Assembly: GCF_014596085.1 (NCBI RefSeq)
Contig: NZ_JACCJY010000001.1
Coordinates: forward strand, 558,001-622,000
Length of the DNA: 64,000 bases
Source: Azospirillum tabaci
GTDB taxonomy: Bacteria; Pseudomonadota; Alphaproteobacteria; Azospirillales; Azospirillaceae
Reading direction: 5' to 3'
The stretch's first letter is position 1. Each line of letters opens with the position of its first letter. The translations under genes and the position numbers were made by a program. Shown here in pieces: positions 52,573 through 61,036 of the stretch. A model generated the notes under the pieces. That model was not told the origin of the DNA. It did not search any database and saw only the letters and a list, made by a program, of their open reading frames with translations.

Positions 52573-54708
52573 TCAGACGGCTTTCGCGGTGCGGAGCAGG
52601 GCGCGGACGCGGGCGGCGAGCTGGTCCGGGGTGAAGGGCTTGGGCAGGACGGCGGCGTCGGCCTTGAGCCCGGTCAGCGATTCGGGGCTGTAGCCGGAAA
52701 TCAGCAGAACCCGGATGCCGGGCCAGCGCTCCTGCACCCGCCGCGCCAGATCGATTCCCGACACGCCGTAGGGCATCACCACGTCGGTCACGATCACGTC
52801 GAAGGCGGCGTCCTGCTCCAGGATCTCCAGAGCGGCGGCGCCGTGGTCGGCGGTCACCACTTCGAAGCCCTCCTGGGTCAGCCCCTCGACGGTGGCCATC
52901 AGGACCAGCGTGTTGTCCTCGACCACCAGCAGGCGCACCGGGCCGGCCGACGGCGCCTCCGCCGGGTCCGGCGCCGCTTCCGGTTCCGGCGTCCGGTCGG
53001 ACACCGGCAGGGTGATGCGGACGACCGTGCCGCGGCGCGGCGCGCTGGAGATGGTCGCGTTGCCGCCCGACTGCCGGGCGAACCCGTAGACCATCGATAG
53101 GCCCAGACCCGTCCCCTTGCCGTGCGGCTTGGTGGTGAAGAAGGGCTCGAAGGCGCGGGCGGCGACCTCGGGCGGCATGCCGCCGCCGGTGTCGGTGATC
53201 TCCAGAACGGCGAGCGGGCCGTCGGGCGCTTCCTCCTGCCGGACGGCGATGCGGATGCGTCCGCCCGATGGCATCGCGTCACGGGCGTTGACGACGAGAT
53301 TCAGCACCGCCAGCTCCAGTTGGACCGGGTCCACCTCCACCCGCAGCGGGGCGCTGGGAAGCGTCCAGTCCAGCGCGATGTCCGCCCGGATCGAGCGTTC
53401 CAGCAGATTGGCCATGGCGCGCAGGCCGTCCCCCAGATCGATCACCTTGGGGTCCACAGCCTCCTGGCGCGAGAAGGCGAGAAGCTGCCCGGTCAGCGTC
53501 CGGGCGCGCTCCAGCGCGGTGAGGGTGCCGTCCAGATAGCGCGTTCCTTCCGCCGGGAGATGCCGTTCCATCAGATGCAGGTTGGCCAGGGCGGCGGTCA
53601 GCAGATTGTTGAAGTCGTGGGCGACTCCCCCGGTCAACTGGCCCAGCGCCTCCAGCTTCTGAGACTGGCGCAGCGCGTTCTCCAGGGACTCGCGGGCACG
53701 GGCCTCTTCGGTCCAGCGGCGGACGGCCTGCATTTCGCTCTGCGCGCGGCGCAGCGCCAACAGGGTGATGCCGACCAGAGCCAGCATCGCCGGCACGGCG
53801 AAGGCGGCGTACAGAAGCATGTCGCGCGCCCAGCCGGCCCGGATCTCGGAAATCGGAATGCCGTAGGTGACGTAGAGCGGATAGGGCGCCACGTGCATGA
53901 AGCCATTGAGCCTCGCCACGCCGTCCATGCGGCCCCGCGTGCGGAACACACCCTCGCCCTGCCCGGCCGCCATGACGCCGAGCAGATTGCTGTCCGCGCC
54001 ATGGCGGGCCTGCTGCTCACCCATCGAGGGGAAGCGGACCAGGACCGAGCCGTCGCGGCGGACGAGGGAGATCGACTCCTGCTGGCCGGAGACGACGAGC
54101 TGATAGAAATCCATCAGGTAATCGGTCAGCACGGCGGTCAGAAGCACGCCGTTGAACGCCCCTTCCGGTCCACCCGCGGCGGCGCGGCGGCGCGTGACGT
54201 TGAATTGCCGCTTGCCCGATCCGCGTCCCGTGATCGCCTCGCTGACGAGGATGCCGGCGTCGCCGGCCGCCTGGATGCGGAAATACTCCCGGTCGCCGAC
54301 GTTGATCGATGGGGACGGGAACAGGCGGTTGTCGTTGCGCAGCGTGCCGTTGGGATCGATCAGACCGACGACGCCGATCTGTGGAACCTCCTCGACCAGG
54401 GTTCTCAGATAGCCGTGCAGATCGTCGGAACGGCCGATCTCGTCCCAGCTCATGCCGGTGGTCCGCTCGTCCAGCCGGTCCAGGACCTGCTCGACCGTGT
54501 CGAAGACCTTCTGCATGTGCTCGTGCAGAATCAGCACGGTCTTGCGAATGTTGCGCTCCGCCTGCGCTTCCTCCTCTTGAAAGTCGCGCCAGGCGATGGC
54601 GGTGAACAGCAAGGCGGGGACCAGGACGGAGGCCACCAGCAGGATGCGCAGAAGGCGCACCATTCTCGCTGATTCGGTTGCCAGGGCGGAGAGGTAGCGA
54701 AGAGGCAT
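52573..54708 (-). CDS. Hybrid sensor histidine kinase with receiver domain
   Basis: 711 residues. Membrane segment 1 (about 17-40), a periplasmic dCache-like sensor (about 45-290, with [23 protein letters not shown]), membrane segment 2 (about 298-320), HisKA with phospho-site H364 ([11 protein letters not shown]), HATPase ([31 protein letters not shown]) and a C-terminal receiver with D642 (VIVTDVVMP) and K near PKPF. Typical of kinases that phosphorylate an internal receiver. No output regulator nearby. The start may instead be ATG 54663 (MVRLLRI). Confidence 0.92.
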   Translation of the reverse strand: MPLRYLSALATESARMVRLLRILLVASVLVPALLFTAIAWRDFQEEEAQAERNIRKTVLILHEHMQKVFDTVEQVLDRLDERTTGMSWDEIGRSDDLHGYLRTLVEEVPQIGVVGLIDPNGTLRNDNRLFPSPSINVGDREYFRIQAAGDAGILVSEAITGRGSGKRQFNVTRRRAAAGGPEGAFNGVLLTAVLTDYLMDFYQLVVSGQQESISLVRRDGSVLVRFPSMGEQQARHGADSNLLGVMAAGQGEGVFRTRGRMDGVARLNGFMHVAPYPLYVTYGIPISEIRAGWARDMLLYAAFAVPAMLALVGITLLALRRAQSEMQAVRRWTEEARARESLENALRQSQKLEALGQLTGGVAHDFNNLLTAALANLHLMERHLPAEGTRYLDGTLTALERARTLTGQLLAFSRQEAVDPKVIDLGDGLRAMANLLERSIRADIALDWTLPSAPLRVEVDPVQLELAVLNLVVNARDAMPSGGRIRIAVRQEEAPDGPLAVLEITDTGGGMPPEVAARAFEPFFTTKPHGKGTGLGLSMVYGFARQSGGNATISSAPRRGTVVRITLPVSDRTPEPEAAPDPAEAPSAGPVRLLVVEDNTLVLMATVEGLTQEGFEVVTADHGAAALEILEQDAAFDVIVTDVVMPYGVSGIDLARRVQERWPGIRVLLISGYSPESLTGLKADAAVLPKPFTPDQLAARVRALLRTAKAV

Positions 54709-54965
54709 GGCCTGCGGTGTTGGAGGCGGGGAAGGCGATCACGGGTGGCGATGGGGCGGGGCGCCATGCGCGGGCCACTGTGGCCCAGAAGCTATGCCGG
54801 TCCGTGGCAGCCGGGGCAACCTCAACTTTCCGGCGGCCCTATGACTTTCAGCGGAGGACGCCATGGGGATATGGTCTCCCCATGGCTCCGCAGGGCGGAA
54901 CCGGAGACAATGCCGCAGCAGCGGACTTCCTCATGACCGTTCAACCTGCCGCGGAGAGCACCATC

Positions 54966-55355
54966 ATGCCCCTGAAACCCATCGAGCACGCCGACGCCGC
55001 TCCCGAGGTGCGCGCCGTCTACGACGACATCAAGACGGCCCGCAGCGTGCCGGACGTCAACAATTTCTGGAAGATGGCCGCCCATCACCCGCCCACGCTG
55101 AAGCGCACCTGGGAGAGCCTGAAGGAGGTGATGGCCCCCGGCGCGCTGGACCCGTTGGTGAAGGAGATGATCTTCGTCGCGGTCAGCGTGACCAACGGCT
55201 GCGATTATTGCATCCGCTCGCACGAGGCCGCGGCGCGGCGGGCCGGGATGACCGACGCCCAGTTCGGCGAATTGATGGCCGTCATCGGCATGGCCAACGA
55301 GACCAACCGCCTCGCCAAGGGCTATCAGGTGGAGATCGACGAGGCGCTGAAGTAA
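54966..55355 (+). CDS. AhpD-like carboxymuconolactone decarboxylase family protein
   Basis: 129 residues with the CMD/AhpD active-site pattern C79-x-x-C82-x-x-x-H86 (TNGCDYCIRSH), which is the peroxidase/disulfide site of AhpD rather than of true decarboxylases. A GGAGAG ribosome site supports ATG 54966; ATG 54933 is the alternative. All-helical, cytoplasmic. Convergent with the next gene (4 nt apart). Confidence 0.88.
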   Translation: MPLKPIEHADAAPEVRAVYDDIKTARSVPDVNNFWKMAAHHPPTLKRTWESLKEVMAPGALDPLVKEMIFVAVSVTNGCDYCIRSHEAAARRAGMTDAQFGELMAVIGMANETNRLAKGYQVEIDEALK

Positions 55356-55359
55356 CCCG

Positions 55360-55773
55360 TCACGCGATGTCGTCGAGGGCGTCCTCCAGCGACGGGTAGA
55401 TGCCCTCGGCCAGCGAGCCGTCGACCCTCACCGGCCGGGGCAGGACGGCCACGGCGTCCAGCGCGCCGCGCAGCGTCAGGCCGGTGACCTCCACGAAGCC
55501 GCCGCGGTTGCCGTAGCGCCCGGCGGTCCATTCCGCCCGGTCGGGGTCGCCGGACAGCCGCCCGTTGCAGGTGATCATCTCGTGGGTGTCGTCGCCGCCG
55601 CGCCGGTTCCAGGCCATGCCGCCGCCCACGCCGCTTCCGATGTCGCGCGGGCGGAAGCCGTGGGGCTGGAGCAGGTCGCGCACCGCGCGGGACACCACGA
55701 CGGCCTTGGGATCGATCTCCGTGCCCACCGGGCCGCCCGCCGCCTGGGGTTCCTGTCCGATCGCCTGTTCCAT
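55360..55773 (-). CDS. Hypothetical protein, 137 residues
   Basis: Start ATG 55773 with GGGGAG upstream; the longer open frame further up reads through the tRNA region and is rejected. The protein (MEQAIGQEPQAAGG to YPSLEDALDDIA) has a helical AVVVSRAVRDLLQPHGF segment, then a Gly-rich SGVGGGMAWNRRGGDD and a C-terminal SLEDALDDIA motif. No family recognised. Soluble. Confidence 0.7.
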   Translation of the reverse strand: MEQAIGQEPQAAGGPVGTEIDPKAVVVSRAVRDLLQPHGFRPRDIGSGVGGGMAWNRRGGDDTHEMITCNGRLSGDPDRAEWTAGRYGNRGGFVEVTGLTLRGALDAVAVLPRPVRVDGSLAEGIYPSLEDALDDIA

Positions 55774-55849
55774 GGGTCCGCTCCCCGTCTGTGTCGCTTC
55801 CAAAGGGACAACAGGCGGGAGCGCGACCTGTGCCGCAGCGGTGGGGCGG

Positions 55850-55888
55850 AAAAGCGAAAGGGCCGATGCGTTGCCACATCGGCCCTTT
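55850..55888 (-). terminator. Terminator of tRNA-Pro copy 1
   Basis: On the minus strand, AAAGGGCCGATG and CATCGGCCCTTT form a 12-bp stem, then CGCTTTT. Starts a few nt after the tRNA CCA end. Confidence 0.8.
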
Positions 55889-55894
55889 TCGTAC

Positions 55895-55971
55895 TGGTCG
55901 GAGAGAGAGGATTCGAACCTCCGGCCCCTGCCTCCCGAAAGCAGTGCTCTACCAGGCTGAGCTACTCTCCG
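55895..55971 (-). tRNA. tRNA-Pro (anticodon CGG), copy 1
   Basis: 77 nt including encoded CCA. Acceptor CGGAGAG / CTCTCCG, D-arm with AGCCTGGTA, anticodon loop TTCGGGA (CGG, codon CCG), T-loop TTCGAAT. Sequence identical to copy 2 by eye. Confidence 0.95.
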
Positions 55972-56118
55972 GTCCAATCGGTGCCGCCGTTGCCAGCGTC
56001 GCCGTGGGCCGGGTGTATAGACCCTTTGCCCGTGGCCTGCAATGGGAATAAGCGGCATTTGCGGAATGTTTTTTTGCCGGGGGCGAAAGCCGGCACAATT
56101 GGCGGCGGGCCGGGCCGG

Positions 56119-56155
56119 AAAAGCGAAAGGGCCGATGCGTCGCCGCATCGGCCCT
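56119..56155 (-). terminator. Terminator of tRNA-Pro copy 2
   Basis: AAGGGCCGATGCG pairs with CGCATCGGCCCTT on the minus strand, then TCGCTTTT. Nearly the same as the terminator of copy 1. Confidence 0.8.
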
Positions 56156-56161
56156 TCGTAC

Positions 56162-56238
56162 TGGTCGGAGAGAGAGGATTCGAACCTCCGGCCCCTGCCT
56201 CCCGAAAGCAGTGCTCTACCAGGCTGAGCTACTCTCCG
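56162..56238 (-). tRNA. tRNA-Pro (anticodon CGG), copy 2
   Basis: Same 77-nt sequence as the gene at 55895-55971, 190 nt upstream in transcription order. Each copy has its own terminator, so the two are transcribed separately. Confidence 0.95.
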
Positions 56239-56347
56239 GTCCGTCGGTGTCGCCGTGGCCGGCGTCACCGTGGGCCGCGTATATAGCCGCTCGAACCGGG
56301 GGCTGCAACGTGAAAATCATCCCCCGCGGCGAAAAAGTTCCCAAAGC

Positions 56348-57376
56348 TTAGAAATCGCGCTCGATCACGAAATCCAGCACCTCCAGCAGGGCGGCCTTCA
56401 CCGGCGTGTCCGGGAACAGGCCCAGCGCGTCGCGCGCGATGGAGCCGTAGTGGCGCGCGCGCTCCACCGTGTCCTTCAGCGCGTTGTGCTTGGCCATCAG
56501 TTCCTGGGCGCGCTCCAGGTCGCCCTCCTGCTGGTCCAGCTCCTCCATGGTGCGGCGCCAGAAGGCCCGCTCCTCGTCGTTGCCGCGGCGGAAGGCCAGC
56601 ACGACGGGCAGGGTGATCTTGCCTTCGCGGAAATCGTCGCCGACCGTCTTGCCCAGCTTCGCCTGGAAGGCCGAGTAGTCCAGCACGTCGTCGACGAGCT
56701 GGAAGGCGATGCCCAGGTTCATGCCGTAGTCGTAGAGCGCCAGCTCCTCCGCCTGCGGGCGGGCGGCCACCACGGCGCCGACGCGGCAGGCGGCGGCGAA
56801 CAGCTCCGCCGTCTTGGCCTTGATGACCTCCAGATAGGCCTGCTCGCTGGTTTCGGTGTCGTTGGTGGTGCGCAGCTGCAGCACCTCGCCCTCGGCGATC
56901 ACCGCGGACGCCTTGGACAGGATGCGCAGCACGTCCAGCGACCCGACCTCCACCATCAGCTCGAAGCTGCGGGAGAACAGGAAGTCGCCGACCAGCACGC
57001 TGGCCTTGTTTCCGAACACCGCGTTGGCCGAGGCGAGGCCGCGGCGCAGGTCGCTCTCGTCCACGACGTCGTCGTGCAGCAGGGTGGCGGTGTGGATGAA
57101 CTCCACCACCGCGGCCAGCATCTTGTGGTCCTCGCCCTTGTAGCCGCACAGCTCGGCGGCGGCGAGGGTGAGGACGGGGCGCAGGCGCTTGCCGCCGGCG
57201 GCGATGAGGTAGCCGGCAAGCTGCGGGATCATCTCCACGGACGAATGCATCCGCTGGACGATGATCTCGTTGACCGCGCTCAGGTCATCGGCCACCAGGG
57301 CGGTCAGATCGTCGAGCGGGGTGGACTTCCGCCGTTTCGGCTCGAGGTTGGTCACGACCGCCAAGGTCGACTCCAA
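56348..57376 (-). CDS. ispB: Long-chain polyprenyl diphosphate synthase
   Basis: 342 residues; extends farnesyl diphosphate to the ubiquinone side chain (in alphaproteobacteria usually C50; the chain length cannot be read from sequence by eye). First Asp-rich motif LLHDDVVDESDLRRG, second VDDVLDY, plus GGKRLRPVL. The first in-frame start is TTG 57376; TTG 57364 has GGAG 6 nt upstream and may be the real one. Divergent from the DUF2007-like gene. Confidence 0.92.
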   Translation of the reverse strand: MESTLAVVTNLEPKRRKSTPLDDLTALVADDLSAVNEIIVQRMHSSVEMIPQLAGYLIAAGGKRLRPVLTLAAAELCGYKGEDHKMLAAVVEFIHTATLLHDDVVDESDLRRGLASANAVFGNKASVLVGDFLFSRSFELMVEVGSLDVLRILSKASAVIAEGEVLQLRTTNDTETSEQAYLEVIKAKTAELFAAACRVGAVVAARPQAEELALYDYGMNLGIAFQLVDDVLDYSAFQAKLGKTVGDDFREGKITLPVVLAFRRGNDEERAFWRRTMEELDQQEGDLERAQELMAKHNALKDTVERARHYGSIARDALGLFPDTPVKAALLEVLDFVIERDF

Positions 57377-57474
57377 TGATGATTGACGTGACGAATTCCG
57401 GCAGGGAGCATAACGGCATAGCCTCTTCGGTCAAGCCCGCAAGGCGTTTAAGGGCACAGAACAGCCGGGATTTC

Positions 57475-57690
57475 ATGAAGGAACTGCTGCGCACCACCGA
57501 TCCGGTCCGCCTGAGCTGGCTTCTGGCCCTGCTGGCCGATGCGGGAATCGAGGGGATCGTGCTGGACACCCACACCAGCATCCTGGAGGGCTCCATCGGC
57601 GCCATCCCCCGCCGCCTGATGGTGGCCGAGGAGGATCATGCCGCCGCCTGCCGCCTGCTGCGCGACGCCGGGGAGGAGTTGGGGGCGTGA
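57475..57690 (+). CDS. DUF2007-like small signal-transduction domain protein
   Basis: 71 residues (MKELLRTTDPVRLSWLLALL to EEDHAAACRLLRDAGEELGA). A single ACT/GlnB-like alpha-beta domain of the DUF2007 type, role unknown. The pattern VRLSWLLALLADAGI, then VLDTHTSILEGSIGAIPRRLMV, is typical. ATG 57475 is preferred over the longer frame, which is outside the homologous part. The next gene's GTG overlaps its stop (GTGA). Confidence 0.85.
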   Translation: MKELLRTTDPVRLSWLLALLADAGIEGIVLDTHTSILEGSIGAIPRRLMVAEEDHAAACRLLRDAGEELGA

Positions 57691-58436
57691 CGATGGAGAG
57701 CGACGCGGCGTTCGACACGCTTCTCAACGGGCGCGTTCGCCTGCACCAGCCGCAGGCCGGCTATCGCGCTGCCATCGACCCCGTGCTTCTCGCCGCCGTC
57801 ACCGCCGCTGAAGCGGGAGAACGGGTGCTGGACGTCGGCACCGGCACCGGGGCCGCGGCGCTCTGCCTCGCCGTCCGTGTGCCGGGCGTGACGATCGCCG
57901 GGCTGGAGAAGCGGGCGGAGGCGGCGGACGTCGCGCGGCGCAACGCCGCACTCAACGGCGTGGAGGGCCGAGTGACGGTCCTCGACGGCGATCTGCTGGC
58001 CCCGCCGCCGGAGCTGATTCCCGGAACCTTCGACCGGGTGATGATGAACCCCCCCTACCTGCGCGCCGGGGCGGCCAGCGTGCCGCCCGACCCCTGGAAG
58101 GCCGCCGCCAACGTGGAGGGGGAGGCGGGGCTGACCGATTGGGTGCGCTTCGCCGCCGCGATGCTGAAGCCGCGCGGCACGCTGACCATGGTCCACCGGG
58201 CCGACCGGGTGGACGAGATCCTGGCCGCTCTCCACGGCGCCCGATTCGGCTCCCTTCTGCTCGTTCCGCTCTGGCCGAAGGCCGGAGAGGAGGCGCGACG
58301 CATCCTGCTGAGCGCGCAAAAGGGAGGGCGGTCGCCCGCGCGATTCGCCGCCGGGCTGGTGCTGCACGGTCCTGACGGTGCCTACAGCGCGCAGGCGCAG
58401 CGGATTCTGCGCGACATGGAGCCATTGATCGCTTAA
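57687..58436 (+). CDS. Class I SAM methyltransferase, TrmN6-like
   Basis: 249 residues. SAM motif I VLDVGTGTGAAALCLA, acidic loop LEKRAEAADVARRN, and the N6-adenine signature NPPYL, preceded by the substrate region HQPQAGYRAAIDPVLLAA. Matches tRNA1(Val) A37-N6 methyltransferase (YfiC). GTG 57687 (overlapping the previous stop) or ATG 57693 (MESDAAF). Co-transcribed with the DUF2007-like gene and likely with the S49 peptidase gene 45 nt on. Confidence 0.87.
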   Translation: MTMESDAAFDTLLNGRVRLHQPQAGYRAAIDPVLLAAVTAAEAGERVLDVGTGTGAAALCLAVRVPGVTIAGLEKRAEAADVARRNAALNGVEGRVTVLDGDLLAPPPELIPGTFDRVMMNPPYLRAGAASVPPDPWKAAANVEGEAGLTDWVRFAAAMLKPRGTLTMVHRADRVDEILAALHGARFGSLLLVPLWPKAGEEARRILLSAQKGGRSPARFAAGLVLHGPDGAYSAQAQRILRDMEPLIA

Positions 58437-58481
58437 GTCGGCGCTTTTAATCCAGCCTCAGCGCCACCATTTCAACCGGCG

Positions 58482-59360
58482 ATGAACATGACGAAGCTGC
58501 TCGCCAAACTCCCGTTCGGCCCCTGGCGCGACGCCGGGCCGATCGTGTCCGTTCTCCGCCTGTCCGGTGTCATCGGTCAGGCCGGAGCCTTCCGTCAGGG
58601 TCTGACCATGTCCAGCATGGCCGGGCTGATCGAACGCGCCTTCGCGCCGAAGACGCAGGCGGCGGTGGCGCTGGTCGTCAACTCGCCGGGCGGATCGCCC
58701 GTCCAGTCGGCGCTGATCGCCAAGCGCATCCGCGACCTCGCCACCGAAAAGAAGGTGCCGGTCTTCGCCTTCTGCGAGGACGCGGCGGCGTCCGGCGGCT
58801 ATTGGCTGGCCTGCGCGGCGGACGAGATCTGGGCGGACGAGAGCAGCATCCTGGGCTCCATCGGGGTGGTGTCCTCGGGCTTCGGCGCGCACGAGTTCAT
58901 CCAGCGCTTCGGCATCGAGCGTCGGCTCTACACCGCGGGCGACAAGAAGGTAATCCTCGACCCCTTCTCGCCGGAGCGGGAGGACGGGGTCGCCCATCTG
59001 AAGGCGATCCAGGCGGAGATCCACGACGCCTTCAAGGCGATGGTGCGCGACCGCCGCGGCGCCCGCCTGTCGGGGCCGGAGGAGGAGCTGTTCTCCGGTG
59101 CCTTCTGGGCGGGGCGGCGGGCTCTGGAACTCGGGCTGATCGACGGCATCGGCGACCTGCGCACCGTGCTGCGGGGCCGCTTCGGCGAGAAGGTCCGGCT
59201 GCGCGTGGTGCAGGAGGACCGGCGCTGGTTCCGCCGCATGGGCTTCCGTGTGGAGGCACCGGTGGGCACGACCGCGCTGGACCGTCTCGCGGCCGACCTC
59301 CCGGCGGCGGCGCTGGCCGCCGTGGAGGAACGCGCGCTCTGGTCGCGCTACGGCCTGTGA
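58482..59360 (+). CDS. S49 family peptidase (SohB/SppA-like)
   Basis: 292 residues, Ser-Lys dyad: S104 (DAAASGGYW) and K156 (TAGDKKVILDPF). ClpP-like fold with VNSPGGSP. There is no N-terminal membrane segment: it starts MNMTKLLAKLPFGPWRDAG, so it may be cytoplasmic or peripheral, unlike SohB, which is membrane-anchored. Short compared with E. coli SppA (618), like the half-size alphaproteobacterial forms. Confidence 0.9.
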   Translation: MNMTKLLAKLPFGPWRDAGPIVSVLRLSGVIGQAGAFRQGLTMSSMAGLIERAFAPKTQAAVALVVNSPGGSPVQSALIAKRIRDLATEKKVPVFAFCEDAAASGGYWLACAADEIWADESSILGSIGVVSSGFGAHEFIQRFGIERRLYTAGDKKVILDPFSPEREDGVAHLKAIQAEIHDAFKAMVRDRRGARLSGPEEELFSGAFWAGRRALELGLIDGIGDLRTVLRGRFGEKVRLRVVQEDRRWFRRMGFRVEAPVGTTALDRLAADLPAAALAAVEERALWSRYGL

Positions 59361-59368
59361 GCCGGCTG

Positions 59369-59596
59369 TTACTGGGTCACCTCGCGCAGGCGTTCGGACG
59401 GGGGCGGGACCGGCTCGCCGGTGCGGCGGGCGTTCTCGATCCAGGCGGCGATGGCGTCAAGCGCCGCCGTGCTGGCGTCGGCGGGGGTGGCGCCGCCCGC
59501 GGTGCAGCCCGGCAGGTCGGGCACCTCGGCCACATAGCCGACGCCCTGTTCCGGGGGCAGGGGGCGGACAATGACCGGATAGGCGCTGGCGTTCAT
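59369..59596 (-). CDS. HicB-like antitoxin-type protein, solitary
   Basis: 75 residues with the HicB partial RNase-H-like fold: YPVIVRPLPPEQGVGYVAEVPDLPGCTAGG, then ASTAALDAIAAWIENARRTG. ATG 59596 has AGGAG 10 nt upstream. No HicA-like gene adjoins it, and the C-terminus (EPVPPPSERLREVTQ) lacks a DNA-binding domain. It is probably a stand-alone HicB-fold protein. Convergent with the S49 gene (8-nt gap). Confidence 0.85.
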   Translation of the reverse strand: MNASAYPVIVRPLPPEQGVGYVAEVPDLPGCTAGGATPADASTAALDAIAAWIENARRTGEPVPPPSERLREVTQ

Positions 59597-59792
59597 AACG
59601 TTGCGTCTCCTCTGCGCACGGTTTTCATCCATTAGGTGCCGCTTCCGCTGCGGACGACAAGGATTCTTTGCGCTGGACGGGGGCTTCTTTCGATATTCGG
59701 TCTATTTTCGGCGGGTCAGCCGTTCGGGTTGAAGGGGGCCCTTGAAGGCTGCCCTTGACCGGGCCACCCCGCAGGCCCTAATCCTCCCTGCC

Positions 59793-60059
59793 ATGTTCAG
59801 TCTCTCCAAGATCCTGTTCCTGATCCTGGTGATCGGCGCCGTGTGGTTCGGCTGGCGCTGGTACAACCGCGTCGGCGCGGTCGGGCGGGAGCGCCTGCGC
59901 GAGCGGGAGCGTCGCGGCTCCGGGAAGCCCACCTCCACCAGCGGCGGCTCGCCCCAGGTGGCCGCGGAGGACATGGAGAAATGCCCGGAATGCGGCGCCT
60001 ACGTCGCCCCGCGCTCCGCCGTGGCCTGCGGCCGGCCGGTCTGTCCCTACGGTCGTTGA
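59793..60059 (+). CDS. Small membrane protein with zinc-ribbon-like end (PP0621-type)
   Basis: 88 residues. N-terminal membrane segment (about 6-22, ILFLILVIGAVWFGWRW), a basic linker (RERLRERERRGSGKP), then C-terminal KCPECGAYV ... ACGRPVCPYGR with four Cys, a zinc-ribbon-like knuckle pair. This order is that of the PP0621 family, function unknown. ATG 59793; the frame is open earlier but without homology. 88 nt before glyQ. Confidence 0.8.
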   Translation: MFSLSKILFLILVIGAVWFGWRWYNRVGAVGRERLRERERRGSGKPTSTSGGSPQVAAEDMEKCPECGAYVAPRSAVACGRPVCPYGR

Positions 60060-60147
60060 ACCTTAAACCCAGGCGGGCGCTTGATTCCGGGGATTCCGCC
60101 GCGTATCGTGCGGCGCGTTTTTCCACACCAATCATAAGTGACCGCCG

Positions 60148-61035
60148 ATGGCCTCCCAGAGCGGGTCTTCCCAAGACAGCCGCGGCCTGTCCTTTCAGGC
60201 CCTGATCCTCAAGCTCCACCAGTTCTGGTCGGAGCAGGGCTGCGTGATCCTCCAGCCCTACGACATGGAGGTGGGTGCGGGCACCTTCCACCCGGCGACG
60301 ACGCTGCGCGCCCTCGGCCCGCAGCCGTGGAAGGCGGCCTATGTGCAGCCCTCGCGCCGCCCGAAGGATGGCCGCTACGGCGAGAACCCGAACCGGCTCC
60401 AGCACTATTACCAGTATCAGGTCATCCTGAAGCCCTCGCCGGCCAACCCGCAGGAGCTGTATCTGGAAAGCCTGAAGGTTCTGGGCATCGACCCGTCGCT
60501 GCACGACATCCGATTCGTCGAGGACGACTGGGAAAGCCCGACGCTGGGCGCCTGGGGCCTCGGCTGGGAGGTGTGGTGCGACGGCATGGAGGTCACCCAG
60601 TACACCTACTTCCAGCAGGTCGGCGGCATCGAGTGCGACCCGGTCGCGGTCGAGCTGACCTACGGGCTGGAGCGTCTGGCCATGTATGTGCAGGGCGTGG
60701 AGAACGTCTACGACCTGGACTTCAACGGGCAGGGCGTGACGTACGGCGACGTGTTCAAGCGCGCCGAGGTCGAGTATTCGGCCCACAACTTCGAGCACGC
60801 CAACACCGACATGCTGCTCCAGCATTTCAAGGACGCCGAGGCGGAGTGCCAGTCGCTGATCGCCAAGGGCGTCGCGCTGCCGGCCTACGACCAGTGCATC
60901 AAGGCGTCGCACCTCTTCAACCTGCTGGACGCGCGTGGCGTCATCAGCGTCGTGGAGCGCGCCGCCTACATCGGCCGCGTGCGCGCGCTGGCGAAAGCCT
61001 GCTGCGAGGCGTGGATCGCCGGGGGGGCCAAGTAA
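60148..61035 (+). CDS. glyQ: Glycyl-tRNA synthetase alpha subunit
   Basis: Class II aminoacyl-tRNA synthetase catalytic subunit of the alpha2-beta2 bacterial enzyme. 295 residues. Family signatures: [51 protein letters not shown], and [23 protein letters not shown] 60148; a Ser/Gln-rich lead of about 13 residues precedes the conserved part. glyS follows immediately. Confidence 0.97.
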   Translation: MASQSGSSQDSRGLSFQALILKLHQFWSEQGCVILQPYDMEVGAGTFHPATTLRALGPQPWKAAYVQPSRRPKDGRYGENPNRLQHYYQYQVILKPSPANPQELYLESLKVLGIDPSLHDIRFVEDDWESPTLGAWGLGWEVWCDGMEVTQYTYFQQVGGIECDPVAVELTYGLERLAMYVQGVENVYDLDFNGQGVTYGDVFKRAEVEYSAHNFEHANTDMLLQHFKDAEAECQSLIAKGVALPAYDQCIKASHLFNLLDARGVISVVERAAYIGRVRALAKACCEAWIAGGAK

Positions 61036-61036
61036 C

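Noticed and set aside
55360-56268. 302-codon frame reading across both tRNA-Pro genes
   Set aside because: It translates the repeated tRNA sequence (RRVAQPGRALLSGGRGRRF twice). Only the part from ATG 55773 is believable.
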